Shown here: positions 1-7,863 of the stretch, in pieces
Layout of the letters: every line of letters starts with the position of its first letter
How positions within the stretch are numbered: the stretch's first letter is position 1
Assembly: GCF_003336205.1 (NCBI RefSeq)
Contig: NZ_QPIE01000002.1
Location: 1-64,000 of the forward strand
Origin: Chryseobacterium lacus
GTDB taxonomy: Bacteria > Bacteroidota > Bacteroidia > Flavobacteriales > Weeksellaceae
Reading direction: 5' to 3'
DNA length: 64,000 bases
The notes under the pieces: generated by a model
The model's database searches: none
The model's input: the letters and a program-made list of their open reading frames with translations, nothing else
Told to the model about the DNA's origin: nothing
Made by a program: the position numbers and the translations under genes

Positions 1-1322
1 GTACCGGAAGTACCTTCCAGCCTTACACCTTGCAAGCCAATTTCTCCACCGGCCTTACCGCCTCCAGTTTCTTTAAATGGATGAAGAACGGCAACGTGGT
101 GGCACAAGGCACCAATATGACGTCCTTTACCATCACCGGCCCTAATCCTTTTGGCACGTACTGGGTAGAAGTGATTGATGTGAACGGATGCCTTGTGAAG
201 TCCAATGCCGTTTCGGTAATACAGGACTGCGGTTCTACCGGCGGATGTACTGTAACTCCCAGTCCGAATCTATCAGTAACCGCTTCATTGGGTTCCTGTA
301 ATACCATCAATGCACAGGTTACCTTCACTACCGCCCCAAGCAACATTGTCTGGAAGCTGAACGGCAATGTAGTACCGGGCACCGGAGCCACCAATTCCAT
401 GACCACTACCCTTGCGGGAGTCAATGTGGTGCAGGTGGAAGCCACTTACGGCAGTTGTGTGCTGATCAGGACTGCACAGGTAATCAAGCCTTACCAGCCT
501 AAGCTGAAATATGTGATCGGATGCGGTGGCGTGAACCCAAGTGCCTATACACTAACCGCGCATAACATCTCCTCGCTTTTCGGAGTCTCAGCCAATGCGG
601 TGACGTACAGTTACCAACTGACCGGAGGCGGACAGCCACCACAGAACGGCAGCGGGCAAAGTGCGACGTTTAGTGGCCTGACACCGGGACAAACCTATCA
701 GCTGACCCTGACGCTCACTTCGCCGGGATTGTTGCCCTGCAGCATTACGGAGAACATTACAATGCCGGCAATGCCTGACATGAACTTTACCCTTTCCCCG
801 GATCCAACGGGAGGAACGGTGTGTTCAGAGAGTGTCATCACCGTGAATATCCCGGGATATGATCCTGCGAATTCCTACTATATTGGATTTAGCGGAACGG
901 GTGTGTATGCGACAAGTGGAAGTCATCCTATCACCATAAATAGCATTTACCCATCCTTATTTTCATTAACAGTAACCACTCCGTTAAAATGTAAATTTAC
1001 TTCAAAGACAAATTTAGTTGCTGTGCAGAAAGCAAAGTACGAGGGTCTACTTAACCCGATAAATGGTTACAGTGTAGATGAATCGAGCTCCGTAAAACCC
1101 CTGATTACGTTCAGAAATTTAATTCCTGGAACTCCTTCACCGTCCAGTTATATCTGGATGAATGATGACCAACCGGTACCGGGTGCACCCAATACCCAGA
1201 GTTTTACCCCTACGCAATCGGGGAATTACTGGCCGATACTGTTGAATGCCAATGGATGCAGAGATATAGGTATGGCTAAAAAAATTATCCCAATTATTAT
1301 CAAACGCGAATCTTTACAGTAA
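1..1322 (+). CDS. Ig/PKD-like repeat surface protein, 5' partial
   Basis: The reading frame is already open at base 3, so the start lies outside the window; the first in-frame TTG at 30 is not a convincing start. The visible part (about 440 residues) is rich in Thr, Ser, Gly and Asn and has repeated modules of 70-100 residues with paired Cys and phrases such as TLTLTSPGLLPCS and NGCRDIG. These resemble the Ig/PKD/SprB-like beta-sandwich repeats of large Bacteroidota surface adhesins. The C-terminus ends in a basic tail (KKIIPIIIKRESLQ) and shows no T9SS sorting domain, which is unusual for this class and may mean a recombined or truncated 3' end. Base composition becomes AT-richer after about 930. 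A role in adhesion or surface display is inferred from the fold class only. Confidence 0.6.
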   Translation, partial: TGSTFQPYTLQANFSTGLTASSFFKWMKNGNVVAQGTNMTSFTITGPNPFGTYWVEVIDVNGCLVKSNAVSVIQDCGSTGGCTVTPSPNLSVTASLGSCNTINAQVTFTTAPSNIVWKLNGNVVPGTGATNSMTTTLAGVNVVQVEATYGSCVLIRTAQVIKPYQPKLKYVIGCGGVNPSAYTLTAHNISSLFGVSANAVTYSYQLTGGGQPPQNGSGQSATFSGLTPGQTYQLTLTLTSPGLLPCSITENITMPAMPDMNFTLSPDPTGGTVCSESVITVNIPGYDPANSYYIGFSGTGVYATSGSHPITINSIYPSLFSLTVTTPLKCKFTSKTNLVAVQKAKYEGLLNPINGYSVDESSSVKPLITFRNLIPGTPSPSSYIWMNDDQPVPGAPNTQSFTPTQSGNYWPILLNANGCRDIGMAKKIIPIIIKRESLQ

Positions 1323-1482
1323 TTTTTCTATAAGATGACGCCAAGTATAAGTCTTGAAGTGGAACCCAAATTTGCCAAAGTTATTAAGCCGGAATTTGTT
1401 ATATGTATGTTTTTGATTGTTAAGCATATTTTCTTTTTATGTTTCCCATTAAATGATTAATTTTAACTGAAAATTTTTACTT

Positions 1483-3360
1483 ATGAAAAAAATAGTATAC
1501 TTTTTTACAATCTTTATATTTCTGCCCGCTTTGTTGCCTGCACAAACGTATAACTGGCAATGGGCAAAGCCCGGCGGGGGTTATGTTGGATCTTACGGAA
1601 GCGGAATTAATATGGGCAAAGATGAAATGATTAGAGATATAGTGGTGGACAATAACAACAACAGCTATTACCTGACCTCACTGTATCCCAATAATCCTCA
1701 GGTGGGAGGGGTACCCGTTACCCACTATCACGACAAAGATTTATTGCTCTATTCTTTAGACTGTAACGGAAACCTAAGATGGACAAAAACCATCGGAGGG
1801 TATCAGGATTACGAGCAGGCGTGGAAAATAAGCGTGGACAATAACGGCGGATTGTACATGATGTTTTATGTAATCAATAGAGTAAATATAAATGCTCCCC
1901 CTCATTTTCCCCAAGTTCATCTGGACGATAATGTGGTGCTGCCTAAAATACAACTGAGCTATCCTTACGGAAACACACCGGATGAGGGCTTCCGGTCGGC
2001 ATTTCTACTGAAATACAGCACTTCCAACGGTGCTCTGGAATGGAGTAAGCCTCTACAGGGAATACCCACTTCTGATACTCTTTATGCAGACAATCAGGTG
2101 TGGACGATGGACAGCAACCATAATATTCATGCAATATTAGGATTTCAGGAAGGTACCCATTTGGACGGTTTAATTACCGTGCCGCCCAACTATGCTGATG
2201 TTTTCAAATATTATTTAGTTAAGTTTGAATACCAAAACGGCACTATGGTGCCGCAACAAAATCCAATCCCACTACCGATGACTGGTAACATTACCACTGG
2301 CTGGAGGGCCGGGGAAGTTAAGTTGTTATATAATGAGACATTAAGCATCTATTATTTAGCAGGTACAAGAATGACTCCTGGCTTTAATTATAATCCTTTA
2401 ACTTACGGAACGACAACATTTCAGAATGACGCTTTCCTTATTGCTTTCAGCGAGACCAACGGTCAATTGTTATGGAGTAAAGAATTCAGTAGCCCTACAA
2501 CCGCAGATCCTTTTCATAAAATTTACGACATAAAAAAAGACAATTTATCTAATGATTTATACATCACAGGCTGGTATTTAAATTACGGGAATAATCTCAA
2601 TACGTACTTTGGTACTACTCCTATGACTGCTAATTTACATCTCCAAAATCCCTACGTAATGAAACTTACGCAGGATGGTACTATTCTTTGGACAAAGTCG
2701 GCCACTTCTTTAGATCATGGTTTCACGTGGCTAAGTTATACAGGAGAAAAGATTAAAATAGCCCAAAACGGGAACGAAATCGCCATGGTCAAAGGGGCTT
2801 TTTTGGAGAAATGGGATAACCATTCCATGAATATGCCTCTGAATGATCAGAACAGCCCACTGCTGATCCGCCTCAATAAGGATAACGGCAATATCGTAGG
2901 TTTTCATAAAATAAGTTCCGGCTACGGTTATCAGGATGAGTTTACCGCCATTGCAGTGGATAATGACGGGAATTATCTGTTAGGAGGGTTTTTCCAACAT
3001 GAGTTATTTACAGATCCCAATGATGGGATTCCTACCATCACCAGCCCTATTGTAGATAAAACCAACTTTTTCGTAACCAAGCTGGCTAAATCTGCCTGCT
3101 CCCAAATGAACACAACAGAAACCCCGGTAAAGCAAACGGATGTGGTGTTTTACCCGAATCCTGTAAGTGATGTTCTTCATATTAAAACTAAAGAAAAGCT
3201 GGTTTCTTACGAAGTGATCACTGCAGACGGCAGGTTGATGAAGCAGGGTATATTCAGCGGGAATTTTACGATAGACATGAGTGGTGTTGCCACCGGAGTG
3301 TATTATGTGAAAGTGCAGGGTGAGAACTTTGCTACGGCAGGGAAAGTAGTGAAGAAATAG
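1483..3360 (+). CDS. T9SS type A sorting domain-containing secreted protein
   Basis: A 625-residue protein with a classical signal peptide (residues 1 to about 20, MKKIVYFFTIFIFLPALLPAQ). The long central region has recurring strands with Asp/Asn-rich turns (DNNNNSYYLTS, DNNGGLYMMFY, DNDGNYLLGGF), which look like beta-propeller blades. The last 75 or so residues form a typical type A sorting domain: YPNPVSDVLHI, then a Gly turn, and a final GVYYVKV strand ending in KVVKK. This domain directs export through the type IX secretion system and is normally cleaved at the cell surface. The substrate or ligand is not recognisable. The gene stands alone between the partial surface protein and a repeat-filled spacer. 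Confidence 0.85.
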   Translation: MKKIVYFFTIFIFLPALLPAQTYNWQWAKPGGGYVGSYGSGINMGKDEMIRDIVVDNNNNSYYLTSLYPNNPQVGGVPVTHYHDKDLLLYSLDCNGNLRWTKTIGGYQDYEQAWKISVDNNGGLYMMFYVINRVNINAPPHFPQVHLDDNVVLPKIQLSYPYGNTPDEGFRSAFLLKYSTSNGALEWSKPLQGIPTSDTLYADNQVWTMDSNHNIHAILGFQEGTHLDGLITVPPNYADVFKYYLVKFEYQNGTMVPQQNPIPLPMTGNITTGWRAGEVKLLYNETLSIYYLAGTRMTPGFNYNPLTYGTTTFQNDAFLIAFSETNGQLLWSKEFSSPTTADPFHKIYDIKKDNLSNDLYITGWYLNYGNNLNTYFGTTPMTANLHLQNPYVMKLTQDGTILWTKSATSLDHGFTWLSYTGEKIKIAQNGNEIAMVKGAFLEKWDNHSMNMPLNDQNSPLLIRLNKDNGNIVGFHKISSGYGYQDEFTAIAVDNDGNYLLGGFFQHELFTDPNDGIPTITSPIVDKTNFFVTKLAKSACSQMNTTETPVKQTDVVFYPNPVSDVLHIKTKEKLVSYEVITADGRLMKQGIFSGNFTIDMSGVATGVYYVKVQGENFATAGKVVKK

Positions 3361-3563
3361 GTTAATTGGTTAATCGGTTAATTGGTTAAAAAGCGAATTT
3401 GCGGATTTGCTGATTGCTGGTTAATTGATTAATCGGTTAATTGTTTAGTAATAGCGAATTTGCTGATTTGCAAATTTGCTGATTTGCTTAAAAGACGGAA
3501 GGCTTCGACGGACTCAGCCTGAAAGAAGGTTTGTTTTTTCACAGTGGTTTCTTCAGTAGGAGG
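3361..3563. repeat. Intergenic dispersed repeats (composite element, copy 1)
   Basis: The spacer opens with two runs of a short gttaattggttaatcggtta motif (about 3361-3390 and 3419-3446). Next come iterations of gcgaatttgctgatttgcaaa (about 3394-3488). It ends with a 22-bp element beginning ggcttcgacggactcagc at 3501-3522. The same combination, the gcaaatt-type iterations joined to the gcttcgac/ctcagcctga element, recurs in the opposite orientation at about 37955-38066. No coding potential is visible. These look like dispersed non-coding repeats of the genome. Confidence 0.7.
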
Positions 3564-3619
3564 AAAAAATCCCGGAACAGCTCCTTTTAGGGTCGGGGTA
3601 AAATGTTCCGGGATTTTTT
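3564..3619. terminator. Bidirectional hairpin terminator
   Basis: A perfect 16-bp inverted repeat: 3564-3579 (six A then tcccggaaca) pairs with 3604-3619 (tgttccggga then six T). It ends in a T-run on either strand. It sits between the plus-strand T9SS protein and the minus-strand TIGR02757 gene and could stop transcription from both sides. From here to 3699 nothing else is seen. Confidence 0.8.
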
Positions 3620-3699
3620 GTGTGAATTTGCTTAATAGTGGAGATGCCTACAGCAGAAACAAAAGATAAGTGGCTGACCTTTTCTGTTGCTTTTTTTAC

Positions 3700-4464
3700 C
3701 TACAATGCTCCTGAAACGCCAAGCCCAAACAAGGCAAAATCATACTTTGCAGGATCGGCAGCATCCATTTTTCGGAGGATTACATCTAGTTCTTCTACGG
3801 TTTTCCAATCGTTTTGCTTCCGAATCACCAAACCCAAAGATCTGGAAACATTTCCCGTATGAACGTCCAGCGGCACAGAAAGATGAGCCGGACTGTGCAG
3901 CTTCCAGATTCCAAAATCCACTTTTTTGTTGTCCTGGCGTACCATCCATCGCAGAAACATCATCAGCCGTTTTGCGGAAGAATTTTTATAGGTAGAACTC
4001 ACATGTTTTCGGCTGCGGTGATCTGCATTTCCCAAAAACACATTTCTGAATCGGTCCAAAGCATGATAATAACTGGATTCATTTTCCTGAGGAAAGAACA
4101 AAGGTTCCATGCTGCCATATTCTGCATAAATTCTTTTCAGGTTTCTGATAAATTCTGCAAAATCCTCACCGTTGAAGGTGCGGTGCACAGGCTTTCCCTC
4201 AAGGCTTTTTAAATATTTTTCGGAAACATTTAAAACAAAATCATAAGGAGAATGATTCATAAAGCCGAGCATTTTTTCTGCAGAATTTAATATCGATTTC
4301 CGGTTTCCCCAAGAAATCGTAGCGGTCAGAAAACCACTGATTTCAATATCCTGTTTCAGCACGAAACGATGTGGAATGCTGATGGGATCTTTTTCAATAA
4401 AACCAGAATGATTGTATTGATCAGCTTTTTCGTCCAGAAAGGTTTTTAATTCCTCAAACTTCAT
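3700..4464 (-). CDS. TIGR02757 (DUF2400) family protein
   Basis: 254 residues, matching the usual length of the TIGR02757/DUF2400 family. Recognisable family segments are the N-terminal DPISIPHRF, the ISWGNRKSIL segment, the RRF-like core KRLMMFLRWMVRQ, the Cys-free D-VDFGIW segment, and PLDVHTGNVSRSLGL near the C-terminus. The family resembles helix-hairpin-helix DNA-glycosylase folds, but its biochemical function is, to my knowledge, not established. It lies downstream of the glycosyl hydrolase gene with a 12-bp gap, so the two are probably co-transcribed. Confidence 0.85.
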   Translation of the reverse strand: MKFEELKTFLDEKADQYNHSGFIEKDPISIPHRFVLKQDIEISGFLTATISWGNRKSILNSAEKMLGFMNHSPYDFVLNVSEKYLKSLEGKPVHRTFNGEDFAEFIRNLKRIYAEYGSMEPLFFPQENESSYYHALDRFRNVFLGNADHRSRKHVSSTYKNSSAKRLMMFLRWMVRQDNKKVDFGIWKLHSPAHLSVPLDVHTGNVSRSLGLVIRKQNDWKTVEELDVILRKMDAADPAKYDFALFGLGVSGAL

Positions 4465-4476
4465 TTGAACATGCTC

Positions 4477-6033
4477 TTAACGAATAGCTTTTGCATCATA
4501 CTCCGATTCATTTCCCAAACGGTCGACCGCTTTCACGGCTACCGCATTCAGTTTCTTCCCTGATTGTGAAAACTCAAGGTTTTTTGAAACTTCGGAACGT
4601 TCCAGAATTTCATACTGCCAGTCGTTTCCATATTTTGAATATAAAATCCACTTGAAAACCTCCGATGTTTCCGAAGAACTCCATCGAATATGAACTTCAT
4701 TTCCTGCTTGCTGAAGTGTCAGTTGGGGTTTTGTCAAAGGTTTTGTTTTGATCCACGGACTTGCCGGAACCAGCGCTTTTTCCTTATAAATTTCTTTCAG
4801 GGCTTTCAGCATTGCCGGGCTTTTGGAGATGCCGTCCATGCTGTAATGAATGACACCTTTACTTTCAGGAAGCACATTTCGGGTAATTTTTATTTGCTTT
4901 ATAATTTCAGCTGGCCTGTCAGGAACATTTTTAATTCCAACGGTGTTGAGTCCGGGCCAGAGATGAATATTTTTTACATTTTCAGATTCCCACCATTTCA
5001 GTAATGCACTGAAACTTTGGGGCCCCTCTTCCTTCCAGTAGAGTTGCGGCGCATAATAATCGCACCAGCCTTCATTCAGCCATAATTTTGCATCGGCGTA
5101 CAGTTCGTCATATTGGGAACTCCCTGTAATACCGGCAGGAAATCCGGGCTTCCAGATTCCAAAAGGAGAAATCCCAAATTTCACCTGTGGCTTTTCTGCT
5201 TTTATTTCTTCATGAATTCTCTTAATGAACTTATTCACATTAGCTCTGCGCCAGTCGGCCTTGGAAAGTGTCCCACCTACTTTCAGATAAGCATTCCAGG
5301 TGCGCTGGTCCGGAAAATCGCGCCCACCGTTGTACTCTTTATACGGATAAAAATAATCATCAATATGAATGGCATCGATATCATACCGCTTCACAATATC
5401 CTTGATGACGCTGGAAACATGATCCTGTACCTTATCATCGGAAGGATCCATCCAATACATTCCGTTGCGAAGTTTATAAGTAGCTTCAGACATCTTTTTG
5501 GCCATACTTTCTCCCGTTACGGCACCACCTGTAGTGTGATGTGCCCGATAAGGATTCAGCCACACATGCAGTTGCATTCCACGTTTATGTGCTTCGGAAA
5601 TCCAGAATTCCAACGGATCATAAAAATGATTCGGAGCTTTTCCGATATTTCCCGTCAGAAAATACGACCAAGGTTCCAGTTCGCTTTTATAGAATGCATC
5701 GGCAGATGGCCGGGCCTGAAAAACAACCGCATTGAAATGGGCTTCCTGCAACATATCCAGAATAGTAATTGCTTCCTGTTTTTGCTGCGCCGTGGTCAAA
5801 TTATTGCGCGAAGGCCAGTTGATATTGGCAACTGTAGCAATCCAGGCTGCACGGAATTCACGCTCTGCCTTTGGTAACTGAACCTTGGACAAAGTGTTAT
5901 CCTGAAGTATTTTTGTTTGCTGAGCCGGTTGTGCAATAATTTTTCTTTCACGAACAGTTTCCTGAGCAGCACACGAACTGAACAGTATGGCTGATAAAAT
6001 AATCGCAATATGAATGTTATATGGGAATTTCAT
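4477..6033 (-). CDS. Family-10-like glycosylhydrolase (GHL10/DUF187) lipoprotein
   Basis: 518 residues. The N-terminus is a lipoprotein signal with lipobox LFSSC (lipidated Cys21). Residues from about 58 to 370 form a GHL10-type TIM barrel, with EFRAAWIATVANINWPS at the start, then LHVWLNPYRAHH, IDAIHIDDYFYPY (acidic residues expected in the active site) and FGISPFGIWK. The C-terminal 90 residues look like a fibronectin type III module. It probably acts on a polysaccharide or cell-wall glycan at the outer membrane or in the periplasm; the substrate cannot be read from sequence. It is the first gene of a pair with the TIGR02757 gene. Confidence 0.85.
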   Translation of the reverse strand: MKFPYNIHIAIILSAILFSSCAAQETVRERKIIAQPAQQTKILQDNTLSKVQLPKAEREFRAAWIATVANINWPSRNNLTTAQQKQEAITILDMLQEAHFNAVVFQARPSADAFYKSELEPWSYFLTGNIGKAPNHFYDPLEFWISEAHKRGMQLHVWLNPYRAHHTTGGAVTGESMAKKMSEATYKLRNGMYWMDPSDDKVQDHVSSVIKDIVKRYDIDAIHIDDYFYPYKEYNGGRDFPDQRTWNAYLKVGGTLSKADWRRANVNKFIKRIHEEIKAEKPQVKFGISPFGIWKPGFPAGITGSSQYDELYADAKLWLNEGWCDYYAPQLYWKEEGPQSFSALLKWWESENVKNIHLWPGLNTVGIKNVPDRPAEIIKQIKITRNVLPESKGVIHYSMDGISKSPAMLKALKEIYKEKALVPASPWIKTKPLTKPQLTLQQAGNEVHIRWSSSETSEVFKWILYSKYGNDWQYEILERSEVSKNLEFSQSGKKLNAVAVKAVDRLGNESEYDAKAIR

Positions 6034-6228
6034 GAAGGCAAAAGTAAAGAATTTTGTTTTGTATCCTGAACTCCTGAAAATTTAATGAAACGGTATTTTA
6101 GAAAAAGAGAACAATGCCTTTTAACAATTATCAAAAGAGTCATGTCACAAAGAATATAGACGTAACAATTTCCCGATTCACTTTCAGAATTGGCAAAACT
6201 CATTAAAGGTTAAGAAAATTTCGTGTAC

Positions 6229-7716
6229 TTAAAGCTCCAATGCCGGCTCCAGAATCCTTTCCATTCTGTTTTTAACCTGATCCACAGAACCCGCATAATT
6301 GTTGATCAACAGAGAGAAAGCAAGGGTTCGGCCGGTGTTGGTTTTTATATATCCGGCAAGCGTTTTCACTTTGTTGAGCGTTCCTGTTTTGGCAAATACC
6401 TGTCCGTTCCCGATGGTTAAAAACGATCTTTTCAGCGTTCCGGTTTGTCCTGCAATTGGCAAAGAATCGAAATAGGTTTGGTAGTATTTTTGATCCATAA
6501 TAGAGGTCAGATATTTCACCTGAGAAATGGGAGTCACCATATTATTTCTGGACAATCCGCTTCCATCGGAATAACTGAGTCCATTCATATCAAAACCTAC
6601 TTCCGCAAGGTGAGAAGTCACTGTGTTTTTACCGGATTCCAAAGTCTGATCCCCATTTTTATAGAATCCTGATGTTCTTAAAAGTGCTTCTGAAAGCGCA
6701 TTATCGCTGCGGTGATTGATATCGTACACCAAATCTGCAAGTGCAGGAGATTTGTAGGCGGTGATATAATGCCGGAGTTCAGGTTCTTTATCGGTGATTC
6801 TGGATTCCACTTTTCCAGAAACCGGAATTCCGTTTTTCACCAATGTTGTTCTCAAACTGTTCGCCAATGAATAGGGAGCATCTGCAATTTTGGTAGTTAA
6901 CGAACCGCCGTCGAACTGCTCGGCGTATACCATTTTGTTGATATAGGGAGAAATATAAAAGTATCTTTTGGTCTTTTCTTCAAATGGATTAAATTTCTTG
7001 GCAATAACTCGCTCGTTGGCTGGATTAATGCTCAAAGTAGTTCCTACGGGAAGGTAATAATTATGATGTTCCATCCAAACCACATTGGCAGGGAGCACCG
7101 CCAGTTTATTTTCTTTAAAAATTGCTGTTTGAACAATAATATTTCCATTGATTTTTTTGATCCCTCTTTCCTGCAGAGCGTACATAAAATCTTTTGAAAT
7201 AGTACTATATGTGCTCGATCCAGCTTTTCCTGTTCCAATAAAAGGATCGCCGCTGCCAATTACATAAAGGTTCCCGTTCAGATTTCCTGCATCATCCACT
7301 TCACCCGAAAACTCAAGTTGGGTAGTCCATCGAAATTTCTCGCCCAACATGCTCAATGCTGTTTCTGTAGTCAAAAGTTTGGTGGTAGAAGCGGGAATAA
7401 AAGCTGAATTTTCGTTGTAAGAAGAAACTATTTTCTTTGTTTTCGGATCATAAACTACAAATCCCCAATCGGCATTTCGCAATACGGGATCGCTCATCAT
7501 GGTATTGATATTGATATCTACCAGTTCTTTTGCAGAAAGCGTAATTTTTTCAGGGGTAGCAGAAGGAGAAGGCAATTGTCTGGTCTGATTTTCATACATG
7601 GCCGGATAATGTTTCTCTGCTATTGTGTGCAGTTGCGCCATTCCCCATGCAGAAACCATCAGGGCGGCTCCTGTGATATAATTTTTCAGTGTGTTCATCA
7701 TTATCTTTTTCTTCAT
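6229..7716 (-). CDS. dacB: D-alanyl-D-alanine carboxypeptidase/endopeptidase (PBP4)
   Basis: 495 residues, the normal size of class C penicillin-binding protein 4. The three active-site motifs are present: SxxK as STTK at 110-113 (nucleophile Ser110), SxN as SDN at 337-339, and KTG at 443-445. The long insert between the first two motifs is typical of PBP4. An N-terminal hydrophobic segment (about 13-27) is a signal peptide. The enzyme trims or cleaves peptidoglycan peptide cross-links in the periplasm. MKKKIMMNTL offers alternative starts at residues 6 and 7. Single gene, with a 195-bp spacer downstream and a possible promoter at 7792-7799. Confidence 0.92.
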   Translation of the reverse strand: MKKKIMMNTLKNYITGAALMVSAWGMAQLHTIAEKHYPAMYENQTRQLPSPSATPEKITLSAKELVDININTMMSDPVLRNADWGFVVYDPKTKKIVSSYNENSAFIPASTTKLLTTETALSMLGEKFRWTTQLEFSGEVDDAGNLNGNLYVIGSGDPFIGTGKAGSSTYSTISKDFMYALQERGIKKINGNIIVQTAIFKENKLAVLPANVVWMEHHNYYLPVGTTLSINPANERVIAKKFNPFEEKTKRYFYISPYINKMVYAEQFDGGSLTTKIADAPYSLANSLRTTLVKNGIPVSGKVESRITDKEPELRHYITAYKSPALADLVYDINHRSDNALSEALLRTSGFYKNGDQTLESGKNTVTSHLAEVGFDMNGLSYSDGSGLSRNNMVTPISQVKYLTSIMDQKYYQTYFDSLPIAGQTGTLKRSFLTIGNGQVFAKTGTLNKVKTLAGYIKTNTGRTLAFSLLINNYAGSVDQVKNRMERILEPALEL

Positions 7717-7791
7717 TTGAATCTTTTGGATGATTCAGAGAGCATTATGTTAAACAGAGCATCGTCAAATGCAAAACGTTGCTCCACGGTT

Positions 7792-7799
7792 CAAATGTA
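7792..7799 (-). promoter_or_regulatory. Possible -7 element for dacB
   Basis: On the minus strand this reads TACATTTG, a perfect TAnnTTTG match about 75 bases upstream of the dacB start. No clear TTG lies at the expected -33 spacing, so the call is tentative. Confidence 0.3.
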
Positions 7800-7863
7800 A
7801 AAATTATAATTGAAAACCAGCATTTTAACATGCTTAAAAGACGCAAAATACTGTTAAAGTTTG

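Noticed and set aside
1322-1483. T9SS sorting domain or further coding sequence downstream of the first gene
   Set aside because: The three plus-strand frames between 1322 and 1483 contain stops and no sorting-domain-like pattern.
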